From: Promicromonospora soli
GTDB lineage: Bacteria; Actinomycetota; Actinomycetes; Actinomycetales; Cellulomonadaceae
Assembly (NCBI RefSeq): GCF_014653785.1
Contig: NZ_BNAS01000002.1
Location: forward strand, 594,807 to 658,806
Reading direction: 5' to 3'
Length of the DNA: 64,000 bases
In this document: piece after piece, positions 26,520-34,546 of the stretch
How the letters are laid out: each line of letters opens with the position of its first letter
How positions within the stretch are numbered: the stretch's first letter is position 1
Position numbers and translations under genes: made by a program
The notes under the pieces: model-generated
Databases searched by the model: none
Seen by the model: only the letters and a program-made list of their open reading frames with translations
Told to the model about the DNA's origin: nothing

Positions 26520-27419
26520 ATGCACACCATCGTCATGACCGGAGCGACCCGCGGCATCGGCCGCTTCGCCGCGGCACGCATCCTGCGGGAAGACCCCGAG
26601 GCCCACCTCGTCGTGATCAGCCGCGGCACGCCCGACGACGACCGCACCCGCGTCTCGCACGTCGCCGCCGACCTCGGCTCCCTCGCGGAAGTGCGAGCCG
26701 CCGCATCGGACGTCGCGCGGCGGCTGGACGACGGGGAGCTGCCGCCGCTGCGCGGCTTCGTCGGCAACGCGGGGATCCAGTACACGAACGCCCGCACGAA
26801 GGGCGCCGACGGGTACGAGGCGACGTTCACAGTGAACGTGCTGGCCAACCACGTGCTGCTGCGGACGCTGATGGACCGTTTCGTCGCGCCGGCACGCCTG
26901 GTCATCACGACGAGCGACACCCACTTCGGGGACTTCGCGCACACCCTGGGCCTCGTGCCCGCACCCCGGTGGCAGGCGCCCGAGGCGCTCGCCCGGACGG
27001 GCGCGTTCCCGGCGTCGGACCGGCCGTCGGGCGGGCGGCGCGCCTACTCCACGAGCAAGCTCGGCACGATCTACCTCGCGCACGAGTACGCACGCCGGCT
27101 GCCGGCAGGCGTAGACGTCCTCACGTTCAACCCCGGCCTCGTGCCCGCGACGGGTCTCGCCCGCGACGCCGACGCGGTCAGCCGCTTCGTCATGCGCCGG
27201 GTCCTGCCCGTGCTGAACCTGACCCCGCTGACGAACAGCGCGTCCGTCGCCGGACGACAGCTCGCCGACGTCGCCCTCGGCAGGGTGGCGGCGCCGACCG
27301 GCTCGTACGTGAACCGCACGCGGGTGGGGCCGTCGTCGGACAAGTCGTACGACGCGGGGCGGGAGCGCGAGCTGTGGGATGCGGCGGACCGGCTCGCCGG
27401 ATTTTCCGTACGGGCTTGA
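26520..27419 (+). CDS. Short-chain dehydrogenase/reductase
   Basis: The 299-residue protein has the cofactor motif TGATRGIGR at its start (TGxxxGIG), GNAGIQ (NAG motif) and the catalytic YSTSK (YxxxK) at about residues 180-184; the Ser may be one of those in VITTSDTH. The length and C-terminal extension resemble protochlorophyllide-reductase/retinol-dehydrogenase-like SDRs. Substrate unknown. GGAG precedes ATG 26520 by 5 nt. Confidence 0.87.
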   Translation: MHTIVMTGATRGIGRFAAARILREDPEAHLVVISRGTPDDDRTRVSHVAADLGSLAEVRAAASDVARRLDDGELPPLRGFVGNAGIQYTNARTKGADGYEATFTVNVLANHVLLRTLMDRFVAPARLVITTSDTHFGDFAHTLGLVPAPRWQAPEALARTGAFPASDRPSGGRRAYSTSKLGTIYLAHEYARRLPAGVDVLTFNPGLVPATGLARDADAVSRFVMRRVLPVLNLTPLTNSASVAGRQLADVALGRVAAPTGSYVNRTRVGPSSDKSYDAGRERELWDAADRLAGFSVRA

Positions 27420-27446
27420 ACCTCACGCCACGTGAGGGCTGACGCT
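27416..27446 (+). promoter_or_regulatory. MerR/TipA-type promoter
   Basis: TTGAAC (27416-27421) and GACGCT (27441-27446) are 19 bp apart, the over-long spacing typical of MerR-family promoters. The spacer contains the dyad CCTCACG-cca-CGTGAGG (27421-27437). From memory this closely resembles the operator in the thiostrepton-inducible tipA promoter. The palindrome TGACGCtgGCGTCA follows at 27440-27453. No MerR regulator gene is in the window. Confidence 0.5.
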
Positions 27447-27452
27447 GGCGTC

Positions 27453-27677
27453 ATGACCGATACATACCCTGCCTTCGACATGGGTCCCGTCCCCCTTCCC
27501 GGACCGCGTCACTCATCTGCGGCGGTGGGCCAACGGCCCACGGCATCGACCCCGCGACCGCGACCTGGGTCTGAGACGGGGCAGCGCCCACCGGCCGCTG
27601 TCGAGGGCAGCCACCACGCGGGGGCGGGTAGCGGCCAGTGGAGAAAGCACGTGTACCGGGCCGGGTCCGTGTCGTAG
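27453..27677 (+). CDS. Short ORF downstream of the TipA-like promoter, possibly a truncated gene
   Basis: ATG 27453 is 6 nt after the weak -10, so a leaderless message could start on it. The 74-residue translation begins MTDTYPAFDMGPVPLPG and then becomes Pro/Arg/Ser-rich without homology that I recognise. The beginning loosely recalls the N terminus of flavin oxidoreductases, so it may be the stump of a deleted gene. Coding status is doubtful. Confidence 0.25.
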   Translation: MTDTYPAFDMGPVPLPGPRHSSAAVGQRPTASTPRPRPGSETGQRPPAAVEGSHHAGAGSGQWRKHVYRAGSVS

Positions 27678-28027
27678 CATCGACCGGTCGGCTGTGCGGC
27701 AATCGTGCCCGGCCGACCTACGGATCACACGAGGAGCGAGAGATGCGGGCACTCACCGCGGGATGCGGGGCGGCCGTCGAGGCCTGCTCGGGCACACCCG
27801 GGACCCGCGTCACGACTCTCTGATCTGGCAAGGCAGCATGCCGCACCCACCGCTTCGGCGGGTGCGTGCCATGCGGCCCGACGTCGGAGGGCGGGCGCGG
27901 CGTCGCCCCCTGCCCTTCCGCTTGCCGGCCCGGTGACCGCTTCAGGTGACCGAGGCGCCGTCGCGCACGCTCTCGCGACGGTGGACGCCGGCCGGCGGCA
28001 TCCGAACGACCGGAAGCCGAGACCCTC
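27675..28027 (+). ncRNA. Structured leader region upstream of the FBP-domain gene
   Basis: TAGCAT at 27675-27680 is a good -10. The predicted RNA contains a stem GGTCGGC/GCCGACC (27686-27692/27712-27718), a 26-codon ORF at 27743-27823 preceded by GAGGAG, and 19 nt after its stop a strong hairpin with arms CGCACCC and GGGTGCG (27842-27848/27860-27866). There is no U tract. The arrangement of short ORF plus hairpin upstream of a ribosome-associated factor gene suggests translation-dependent control. This is inference. Confidence 0.4.
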
Positions 28028-28534
28028 ATGAATCCCTTGACCGAGAAGCAGATCCGCGCGTCCTTCCTGAACGCGAGCAAGCGGGAAGCCGCACAGGCGA
28101 CCCTGCCCGACCTCGACACCCTCGACTGGGAGCACCTCGACTACATCGGGTGGCACGACCGCAAGGCGCCGTTGTCCGCGTACGTGGTGCTCGAGCTCGA
28201 CGGCGAACCGACCGGCGTGCTGCTGCGCGCCGCCGACGCCAAGGCGGGCCGCGCGCGCACCAAGGGCGTTTGCGCCTGGTGCGAGGACGTCGTCGTCACC
28301 GACGACGTCTCCCTCTACGTCGCCCGCCGCGGCGGCGCCTCGGGGCGCAACGGGAACACGATCGGCACGCTGATCTGCACCGAGTTCGGCTGCTCCCGGA
28401 ACGTGCGGCGCAAGCCGACGTTCACGGAGGCGGGCAACGACCCGGCCGTGCGTGAGCTGATCGTCGACCGGCGCATCGCTGGACTGCGCGAGCGGGCGGC
28501 GAGGTTCGTCGCGGAGGTCGGCAGCACGCGCTGA
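28028..28534 (+). CDS. FBP domain protein (EF-G-binding treble-clef zinc finger)
   Basis: The 168-residue protein has a helical N terminus (TEKQIRASFLNASKREA) followed by a zinc-binding domain with CAWC and, about 40 residues later, a second Cys in TEFGCSRN and the Cys in LICTEFGC, matching the FBP C-terminal treble clef of FusB-like elongation factor G-binding proteins. FusB proteins rescue EF-G stalled by fusidic acid; actinobacterial members may act in ribosome recycling. A long structured leader precedes it. Confidence 0.8.
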   Translation: MNPLTEKQIRASFLNASKREAAQATLPDLDTLDWEHLDYIGWHDRKAPLSAYVVLELDGEPTGVLLRAADAKAGRARTKGVCAWCEDVVVTDDVSLYVARRGGASGRNGNTIGTLICTEFGCSRNVRRKPTFTEAGNDPAVRELIVDRRIAGLRERAARFVAEVGSTR

Positions 28535-28545
28535 GCCACAGGTCA

Positions 28546-28578
28546 GACGCTCAGGTCGCCTTCGGTGGCCTGAGCGTC
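28546..28578 (+). terminator. Hairpin terminator after the FBP gene
   Basis: GACGCTCAGG (28546-28555) and CCTGAGCGTC (28569-28578) pair exactly, with GCC-TTCG-GTG-type pairing inside. The same ten-base arms recur in the hairpin at 59204-59236. Confidence 0.75.
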
Positions 28579-28622
28579 CGACCCGCTCGCGCCGCCGACA
28601 GAGTGCCGACTAGCCTGGTCGG

Positions 28623-29141
28623 GTGCCCCTCTCCCGCCACGAGCCGCGCCCCGACTCAGCCGACCCGGCGGCCCTGTTCACCTCCTACCTGGACTACTAC
28701 CGGTGGGCGGTGGACCGGAAGCTGCGCAGCCTGTCCGACGCCGACCTGCGCGCCTCCCGGCTCCCGTCCGGCTGGTCGCCGCTCGAGCTGCTGATCCACC
28801 TGGTCCACATGGAGCAGCGCTGGTTCCGGTGGGGGTTCCTGGCGGAGCAGGTGGATCGGCCGTGGGGCGACAACGTGGGTCAGGACCCCCACGGACCGTG
28901 GACCGTGCCCGACGACGTCGACCTGGCCGAGCTGCTCGAGGCGCTGCACACGGGCGGTACCGCAACCAGCGCGGTGCTCGCGGTGCACGACCTGGAGGAA
29001 CGGGCCGCGCTCGGCGGCCGATTCACCAAGGACCCGCCCACGCTCGCGTGGATCTGCTTCCACGTGCTGCAGGAGTACGCCCGCCACGCGGGCCACCTGG
29101 ACATCGCCGTCGAGCTCGCCGACGGCGAGACCGGCGAATGA
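28623..29141 (+). CDS. DinB/DUF664 family protein
   Basis: The 172-residue four-helix protein has SYLDYYRWAVDRKLRSLSD, LLIHLVHMEQRWFRWGFL and VLQEYARHAGHLDIAVEL, giving the three conserved His for metal binding. GTG 28623 coincides with the predicted transcription start: TAGCCT at 28611-28616 is 6 nt upstream and no ribosome-binding site exists. It overlaps the lysozyme gene by 4 nt (ATGA). Probable mycothiol-linked transferase family; substrate unknown. Confidence 0.85.
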   Translation: MPLSRHEPRPDSADPAALFTSYLDYYRWAVDRKLRSLSDADLRASRLPSGWSPLELLIHLVHMEQRWFRWGFLAEQVDRPWGDNVGQDPHGPWTVPDDVDLAELLEALHTGGTATSAVLAVHDLEERAALGGRFTKDPPTLAWICFHVLQEYARHAGHLDIAVELADGETGE

Positions 29142-29872
29142 GGATGCGCACAGGCCTGTGGACGACGGCGGCCGGGGTTGCCGTCGTGGCGGTGCTCGGC
29201 GTGCTGGTCGCGGCCGGCGTCGTATGGCCCAACCGGATCCTTGCGGCCGGCTACGACGTGCGGGGCGTGGACGTCTCGCACTACCAGGGCGAGATCGACT
29301 GGGACGTGCTCGCGGAGCAGGACCTCGAGTTCGCGTGGATCAAGGCCACGGAAGGTGCGTCGCACACCGACCCCCGGTTCGCCGCGAACTGGGCGGCCGC
29401 GATGAAGACCGATCTGCTCGTGGGGGCGTACCACTTCATGAGCTTCGAGAGCTCAGGGGCGGAGCAGGCCGCGCACCTGGCGGCCGAGGTGCCGGCGACG
29501 CCCGGCACGCTCCCGCCCGTCATCGACCTCGAGTTCTACGGTGCGTTCTACGACGACCGTCCGACGCCGGGCGAGGTGCACGCGATCCTCGATCCCCTCG
29601 TCGCGGGCGTCGAGGAGCACTACGGCGTGCCGCCGATCGTGTACGCCACGGACGAGGCGTACGACCTGTACCTCGCGGACCGCTACCCAAACCTGCCGAT
29701 CTGGATCCGGTCGGTCGTGTGGGCGCCCCGGCTGTCGGACGGCCGCGACTGGACGATCTGGCAGTACTCGAACCGCGACCGGCTCCCCGGGTACGACGGA
29801 GTGGAGCCGTACATAGACGTCAACGTGTTCGCGGGCACGCGGACGGAGCTCGAGGCTCTGACCCTCGACTGA
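29138..29872 (+). CDS. GH25 lysozyme-like muramidase, membrane-anchored or secreted
   Basis: The 244-residue protein has an N-terminal hydrophobic helix (about 8-30) that acts as signal peptide or anchor, then a glycoside hydrolase family 25 domain: GVDVSHYQGEIDWDVL, FAWIKATEGASHTDP, GAYHFMSF and VIDLEFYG, with Asp/Glu of the DxE motif as catalytic residues, ending IWQYSN and YIDVNVF. It cleaves the beta-1,4 bond of peptidoglycan. It is translationally coupled to the DinB gene. Confidence 0.9.
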   Translation: MRMRTGLWTTAAGVAVVAVLGVLVAAGVVWPNRILAAGYDVRGVDVSHYQGEIDWDVLAEQDLEFAWIKATEGASHTDPRFAANWAAAMKTDLLVGAYHFMSFESSGAEQAAHLAAEVPATPGTLPPVIDLEFYGAFYDDRPTPGEVHAILDPLVAGVEEHYGVPPIVYATDEAYDLYLADRYPNLPIWIRSVVWAPRLSDGRDWTIWQYSNRDRLPGYDGVEPYIDVNVFAGTRTELEALTLD

Positions 29873-29910
29873 GCTCGAGGCGTGCTCTTGAAGCGATGCC
29901 GCGGGCGCCC

Positions 29911-30429
29911 TCAGGGCAGCGTGAGGGTGCCGACCAGGCCGCCGTCGCGATCCGCTACCTCGAAGCCGATGCGCTCGAGGGACCTCCGCGCTACCGCCGA
30001 ACCCACCAGCGTGCGCGCGACCAGGCGTTTCGCGTCCATGGTCTGGGCCGCTGCGACCGCCCAGTAGGCCACCTCGCTGGAGATGCCCTGCCCGCGGTAC
30101 GACTCGCCGAGCCAGAGGCCGACCTCGCGCACCTCCGGATCGCCGTCGACCAGCGCGAGGCGGGCCGCGCCCACGATCCTGCCCCTGGCCTTGACGGCCC
30201 AGGTCACCTCGGGCACGAAGGCGTGGGGGTTGACCCGGCACCGCCGGTGGTACTCGCGAAAGGCGCCCTTGCGGAGCTCGGTCCACGTCGTGCGTGGCTC
30301 GCCGGGCGACTCACCGGAGGCCGGCGGCATCACTTCACCGGGCTGGGCCTCGGCCACGGCCAGAGTGAGGAGGTCTTCAAGTACGTCCTCGTTTACGGGA
30401 ACCAGATCGACCATCATCTGAGACGTCAC
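29911..30429 (-). CDS. GNAT family N-acetyltransferase (RimJ/RimL-like)
   Basis: The 172-residue protein shows VGLWLGESYRGQGISSEVAY (acetyl-CoA loop R-G-x-G) and SLERIGFEVADRDG at the end, as in RimJ/RimL-type enzymes. Start is GTG 30429. It is convergent with the lysozyme gene, and its stop is 38 nt beyond that gene's stop. Upstream, 30430-30496 is an unusually AT-rich patch likely to hold its promoter. Confidence 0.82.
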   Translation of the reverse strand: MTSQMMVDLVPVNEDVLEDLLTLAVAEAQPGEVMPPASGESPGEPRTTWTELRKGAFREYHRRCRVNPHAFVPEVTWAVKARGRIVGAARLALVDGDPEVREVGLWLGESYRGQGISSEVAYWAVAAAQTMDAKRLVARTLVGSAVARRSLERIGFEVADRDGGLVGTLTLP

Positions 30430-30496
30430 CTCGCGGATGTTATCCGCATTTCTTGAGAACTAAGATGATGAAACTTTCAATCTTGTGATGTGCGGA

Positions 30497-31606
30497 TCAA
30501 GCGTCTCTCGCGTAGTCGACCCGGCCCAGCCCGAGCCACGACGCGAGCCGCTCGAGCTCGGCGTGGACGGCGTCCATGATGGCCCCGTCGAACGGCAGGT
30601 CCTCGTGCACCGCGAAGACGTTCAGCACGTTCTCCTTGCGGTCCGCCTTGGCGTCCAGCTTTCCGACGAACCGCTCCCCGTGCAGGATCGGCAGCGCGAA
30701 GTAACCCCAACGCCGTTTGCCCTTCGGCTTGTACATCTCGAGCGTGTACTCGTAGTCGAAAAGGTCGAGGAGCCGCGGCCGGTCGGCAGCCATCGCGTCG
30801 AACGGGGACAGCAGCGCGGTGCGGGGTTCGAACTCGTCGTCCGCCCGCTCCAGCAGCTCCGGGTCGACCCGCCACTCGCCGTCGACTCCCTCGACCTGGA
30901 CCACCTCACCAGGCAGGTCCACCCACCAGACGCCGTCTCCCGAGCGGCCCTGCACCCGCTTGCGCGCGATGCCCTCCGCGGCCAGCCTCCGGTCCACCCG
31001 CTCCCGGAGCGCCTCGTCCAGCGGCACCGCCTCGACCTGCGGGTACACGCGCTCCGCGAGGTCCCACAGCCGCTGCCTGCCCTTGCGGCCCACCATCGCC
31101 AGCTTGCCCTGCATGTTCAGCGCCTCGAGCATCTCGGCCACGCTGCGCCTGCTGCTCCATCCGTCGGCACCCCAGGTGAACGGCACCCGGGCCGTGTCCG
31201 GCACGTCCTTGGCGAGCACCGGCCCCTCGGCCTCGACCAGCGCCAGCACGTCCCGCTCGAAGCCGGCGTTGTCGTCGAGCCACTGCCGCATGGTCTCGTT
31301 CTGCGGCCAGCCCGCCATCTGCTCCAGGTACAGCGGCAGATCGGCCATCGACCGCACTGTGCCCCGGAGCTGGAACAGCATGCGGTCCGCGATCGCGTCG
31401 TCGACGGCACCGAGCCAGTACTCGTTCCCGAGCCGCGACCAGGCAACGAGGTCCACGGACGGAGCCACCGCCGACGTCGGATCCACCGCGAGGAACGTCA
31501 GATCCTCCACGAGGTGCACCAGGTCGACCGGCCGGTGGGCGTCGAGCAGCTGGGCACGGAGCGCGATGCGGCGTGCCTGCTGGACGGTGAGCCGATGGGT
31601 GCCCAT
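30497..31606 (-). CDS. AlkZ/YcaQ-like DNA glycosylase (winged-helix, DUF1006/HTH_42)
   Basis: The 369-residue protein begins LTVQQARRIALRAQLLDAHR and has MLFQLRGTVRSM, RRSVAEMLEALNMQGKLAMV (winged helix), then LLSPFDAMAADRPRLLDLFD and YEYTLEMYKPKGKRRWGYFA, all landmarks of the YcaQ family that unhooks interstrand DNA cross-links. The QxR/QxQ-type motif cannot be verified by eye. ATG 31606 is preferred; upstream in-frame extensions are possible. Alternative: one of the many uncharacterised HTH_42 proteins of antibiotic producers. Confidence 0.8.
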   Translation of the reverse strand: MGTHRLTVQQARRIALRAQLLDAHRPVDLVHLVEDLTFLAVDPTSAVAPSVDLVAWSRLGNEYWLGAVDDAIADRMLFQLRGTVRSMADLPLYLEQMAGWPQNETMRQWLDDNAGFERDVLALVEAEGPVLAKDVPDTARVPFTWGADGWSSRRSVAEMLEALNMQGKLAMVGRKGRQRLWDLAERVYPQVEAVPLDEALRERVDRRLAAEGIARKRVQGRSGDGVWWVDLPGEVVQVEGVDGEWRVDPELLERADDEFEPRTALLSPFDAMAADRPRLLDLFDYEYTLEMYKPKGKRRWGYFALPILHGERFVGKLDAKADRKENVLNVFAVHEDLPFDGAIMDAVHAELERLASWLGLGRVDYARDA

Positions 31607-31758
31607 GAGCGCGAGACTACGGAACGACACCGACACGCTCATCCGGTCACGCGTGGGCGCCCCGGTCACCATCGTGCTCTCGACGGGTTCCTGACCTGGC
31701 AACTCGCCACCGCCCCGGGTTGCGCCGCCTGCTCTCGAGCCCGGCGTAACCTGGGGCG

Positions 31759-32205
31759 GTGGCACACGCCTACCGCACCAGCGCCCGCGTCGAGGCACCC
31801 GCCGACGTCGTCTGGCAGGTCCTGGCCGACGTCGAACGCATGCCCGCCTGGACCAGCTCCATGAGCCGCGTGACGATCCTCGGCCCCGAGCCGGCGATCG
31901 CCGTCGGGTCCAGGGTCGAGATCGAGCAGCCGGGCCTCCCGAAGGCGATCTGGGAGGTGGACGGCCTCACCGAGGGCCGCGGCTTCTCCTGGTCGAGCAG
32001 CAGCCCTGGCGTCCGGACGAGTGCGGCGCACCAGATCGCCCCGCTGCCCGACGACGCGTGCGAGGTCACGCTCGCCGTCGCCCAGAGCGGGATGCTCGCC
32101 GGGCTGACCAACCTGGTTCTGGGGTCCAAGGCACGGGATTTCGTGGACACGGAGCTCGCCGGAATAAAGGCGGAATCGGAGCTTCGCGCCAGGGACAAGG
32201 GCTGA
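31759..32205 (+). CDS. SRPBCC (polyketide cyclase/START-like) protein
   Basis: The 148-residue protein fits the helix-grip fold: ARVEAPADVVWQVLADVERM, AWTSSMSRVTIL, FSWSSSSPG and a long C-terminal helix (LGSKARDFVDTELAGIKAES). TAACCT at 31747-31752 is 6 nt from GTG 31759 and there is no ribosome-binding site, so the transcript is probably leaderless. Ligand unknown. It ends in the terminator at 32204. Confidence 0.85.
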   Translation: MAHAYRTSARVEAPADVVWQVLADVERMPAWTSSMSRVTILGPEPAIAVGSRVEIEQPGLPKAIWEVDGLTEGRGFSWSSSSPGVRTSAAHQIAPLPDDACEVTLAVAQSGMLAGLTNLVLGSKARDFVDTELAGIKAESELRARDKG

Positions 32206-32245
32206 CACGCCGCTTGAGACCGGCGTGTCGCAACATTTCTTTCTT
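32204..32245 (+). terminator. Intrinsic terminator after SRPBCC gene
   Basis: GACACGCCG (32204-32212) pairs with CGGCGTGTC (32221-32229) around an 8-nt loop. It is followed by a T-rich tract (TTTCTTTCTTT), so it has the classical form. The stem begins within the stop codon region. Confidence 0.85.
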
Positions 32246-32411
32246 TGATACACAGCGTCAGCCAATCGCGTCTTATCGGCGTCAAGAATGGCCCTTAGCC
32301 TGCGAAAAGGCATCTGGTCGAAAAGTTACGCATTGTTAGGCGCGCCCGGTAATTCACGACAACCGTTATCTGATCGAGACAAGGGCGTTACGCGTATGTA
32401 CCGTCGGCTTC

Positions 32412-32468
32412 GTTGTGCCACCAGTGGCGCAACCGCGGGCCCCCATTCCCCAGTTCGGTAAGGGGCCC
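32412..32468 (+). promoter_or_regulatory. Structured 5' leader of the first NlpC/P60 gene
   Basis: Two hairpins stand in tandem: GTTGTGCCAC/GTGGCGCAAC (32412-32433) and GGGCCCC/GGGGCCC (32437-32443/32462-32468). The loop of the second contains CCCCAGTTCGG, which also occurs in the subtilase leader at the same distance from the start codon. It does not match the ydaO consensus found before the second NlpC gene. The remaining part of 32246-32411 is AT-rich and probably carries the promoter. Confidence 0.45.
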
Positions 32469-32495
32469 ACGCACCCGGCGACTTGGAGAACTTCG

Positions 32496-33245
32496 GTGAG
32501 TACCACCGTCCGACGCGCTCGACACCGCGCCGATCATGCTCCTAGCACTCATTTCCTGGCCGTGACCCGCACAGCAGCCCGCTCGGGCGCACTGATCGCG
32601 GCCTCATCCGGACTACTCGCAACGGTGCTCGCACCCAGCGCACACGCGGTCGCAGGAGACGGTTCGAACCGACTCGCGAGCGTCGACACGGCAGCACTGA
32701 CGCAGGACGCGCGCACTGAGCTCCGGGCAGCGCCTGCAGTGCAGGTCGCGAACGACGCGAAGCTGAGCCTCGAGAGCAAGCCGGTCAAGGTCACCCCCGC
32801 TCCTGAGCCCGAGCCGGAGCCAGTCGCGGAGGCCGCCACCTACGCGGTGGCCGAGACCACGGAGGCCGTGGAGCAAGCCGAGCCGGCCACTCCGGACTAC
32901 GTGTCCGACGGTTCCATCGGTGCCCAGGCCATCTCGATCGCCATGCAGTACATCGGCATCGCCTACGCGTACGGCGGCGAGTCGCCGGCCACGGGGTTCG
33001 ACTGCTCGGGCCTGATCAAGTACGTGTACGCGCAGCTGGGAATCGACCTGCCACACTCGTCGTCGTCCCTGGTGAGCGCGGGCTACCAGGTCGAGTCGCC
33101 CATCCCCGGCGACATCGTGTGGACCCAGGGCCACGTCTCCCTGTACGCGGGCGACGGCATGGTGGTCGAGGCAGCCAACTACGGCAGCCCCGTGCGCTAC
33201 GTCTCGCAGTGGCAGGACTACGCGGTCTACATCCGTCCCTACTGA
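32496..33245 (+). CDS. Secreted NlpC/P60 peptidoglycan endopeptidase
   Basis: The 249-residue protein has an extended signal peptide (hydrophobic GALIAASSGLLATVLAP, cleavage after AHA), a Pro/Glu-rich linker (about 90-135) and a C-terminal NlpC/P60 domain: catalytic Cys in TGFDCSGLIKYVYAQ, His in WTQGHVSLYAG and a third polar position in EAANYGS. It cuts peptide stems of peptidoglycan. GTG 32496 follows GGAGA. It is a paralogue of 35803-36534, and both begin with the same kind of basic, long signal sequence. Confidence 0.9.
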   Translation: MSTTVRRARHRADHAPSTHFLAVTRTAARSGALIAASSGLLATVLAPSAHAVAGDGSNRLASVDTAALTQDARTELRAAPAVQVANDAKLSLESKPVKVTPAPEPEPEPVAEAATYAVAETTEAVEQAEPATPDYVSDGSIGAQAISIAMQYIGIAYAYGGESPATGFDCSGLIKYVYAQLGIDLPHSSSSLVSAGYQVESPIPGDIVWTQGHVSLYAGDGMVVEAANYGSPVRYVSQWQDYAVYIRPY

Positions 33246-33251
33246 TGCCGA

Positions 33252-33318
33252 AGCGCCTGTCCGGTCTCGACCGGCTCGACCAACGATGGTCGAGCCCGTC
33301 GAGACCCGGACAGGCGCT
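33252..33318. terminator. Large bidirectional hairpin between convergent genes
   Basis: AGCGCCTGTCCGG (33252-33264) pairs perfectly with CCGGACAGGCGCT (33306-33318), and inner segments with CTCGAC/GTCGAG and CTCGACCA/TGGTCGAG extend it to a nearly complete 67-bp foldback. It separates the NlpC/P60 gene from the convergent subtilase gene. Confidence 0.85.
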
Positions 33319-33339
33319 CTACTTCGGCAGAGCCACGAG

Positions 33340-34401
33340 TCAGTACGCGACGGCAGCCGCGGCGTCGACGATGCCGAACCCGTACAGCGGGGTCCACAGG
33401 CCGTCGAGGCCCAGAAGCGGGTCATGGGAGGTGTAGAGGATGGCGTCCTCGACCTCGTCCATGCTCCGGCCCTGGCTGTAGAGCAGTGCCGCGACCCCGG
33501 CCACGTGCGGCGTCGCCATGGACGTGCCCGCGTAGGAGTCGTAGTTGCCGCCTCCGCAGGTGGCCGACCCGGTGCCCACGGGGACCGTGGACCAGACGTC
33601 ACCGTCGCAGCCGGTCAGGCCGCCCGAACCGCCGGGCGCCGAGACGCTCTTCAGGTCGAGCTTGACCGGCAGCTCCGAGTAGTACGAGTGGATACCGGCG
33701 GAGTCGGTGGCCCCGACGCAGATCGCGACGCTGTTGAACGCCGGGTCGCTGCAGAGCGGGGTCGACGAGTTGCCGGCCGCGGCCACGGTGACCACGCCCT
33801 GCGTGCGGGCGTACGCGATGGCGTCGCGCATGAGGGTGTCGACACCGACGATCGTCAGCAGCTGAGCGCCCGGGCCGGAGCCCAGAGACAGGTTGATGAC
33901 GTCGGCGCCGTTGTCGGCCGCCCAGCGGATGCCGTCCGCGATGTCCTCCGACGAACCCGACCCGGCTTCGAGGACCTTCACCGGGAGGACCTTGGCGCCA
34001 GGCGCCACACCCGCGATGCCGATGCCGTTGTCCGCCGCGGCGGCGACGATGCCTGCCACGTGCGTACCGTGCTCGTCGCCGTTGTTCTTGCCGTCGGGTC
34101 CCCTGAAGTCCCCTTCGCCACACGGACGCACGTCCGCGCAGCCGGTGAAGGTGGCGCCCGGCAGGAGCTGCCCCGCCAGGTCGGGCTGGTCGAAGTCGAC
34201 GCCCGTGTCGACCACTGCCACCACCGCGCCCTTGCCGGTGCTGGCCCCCCAGGCCGCCTCGGCGTTGATCTGGTCCAGGCCCCACTGCTTGCCCCGCAAG
34301 GGATCGCTCGTCGCGGCCTGAGCACCCGGCGCCACGGCGACGACCGCCGCCATGACGAGCACCGCGGAGGTGGCGGCACCCACGAGTGACTTCCTATTCA
34401 T
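33340..34401 (-). CDS. Secreted subtilisin-like serine protease (S8)
   Basis: The 353-residue protein has a signal peptide (about 1-29, cleavage after AQA) and directly a peptidase S8 domain with all catalytic residues: Asp in VVDTGVDF, His in EHGTHVAGI, Ser in AGTSMATPHVAG. There is little or no propeptide: the mature part starts TSDPLRGKQWGLDQI, typical of enzymes with a short pro-region. No C-terminal anchor is present. The extra Cys residues (GCADVRPC, TGCDGD) may form disulfides. ATG 34401 is preferred to a second ATG 12 nt upstream. Confidence 0.88.
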   Translation of the reverse strand: MNRKSLVGAATSAVLVMAAVVAVAPGAQAATSDPLRGKQWGLDQINAEAAWGASTGKGAVVAVVDTGVDFDQPDLAGQLLPGATFTGCADVRPCGEGDFRGPDGKNNGDEHGTHVAGIVAAAADNGIGIAGVAPGAKVLPVKVLEAGSGSSEDIADGIRWAADNGADVINLSLGSGPGAQLLTIVGVDTLMRDAIAYARTQGVVTVAAAGNSSTPLCSDPAFNSVAICVGATDSAGIHSYYSELPVKLDLKSVSAPGGSGGLTGCDGDVWSTVPVGTGSATCGGGNYDSYAGTSMATPHVAGVAALLYSQGRSMDEVEDAILYTSHDPLLGLDGLWTPLYGFGIVDAAAAVAY

Positions 34402-34546
34402 ATGAGCCCCCATTGTTCGCACAGAGGCCCGATTGCCCCCGAACTGGGGCAAACCTATGCGGACTGGACAGGCCCCGAACAGGTCTGGCGTGGGGTCGAG
34501 GGTGAAATTTACACAATCGCAATCAGTAGTGGCACAGCCTGTCGGA

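Noticed and set aside
32246-32495. A ydaO (c-di-AMP) riboswitch before the first NlpC/P60 gene, expected by analogy with the second
   Set aside because: None of the conserved blocks (GCGGGGGACCCA, GGGGTGAA, CCCGACAGCT) is present; only two simple hairpins are seen.
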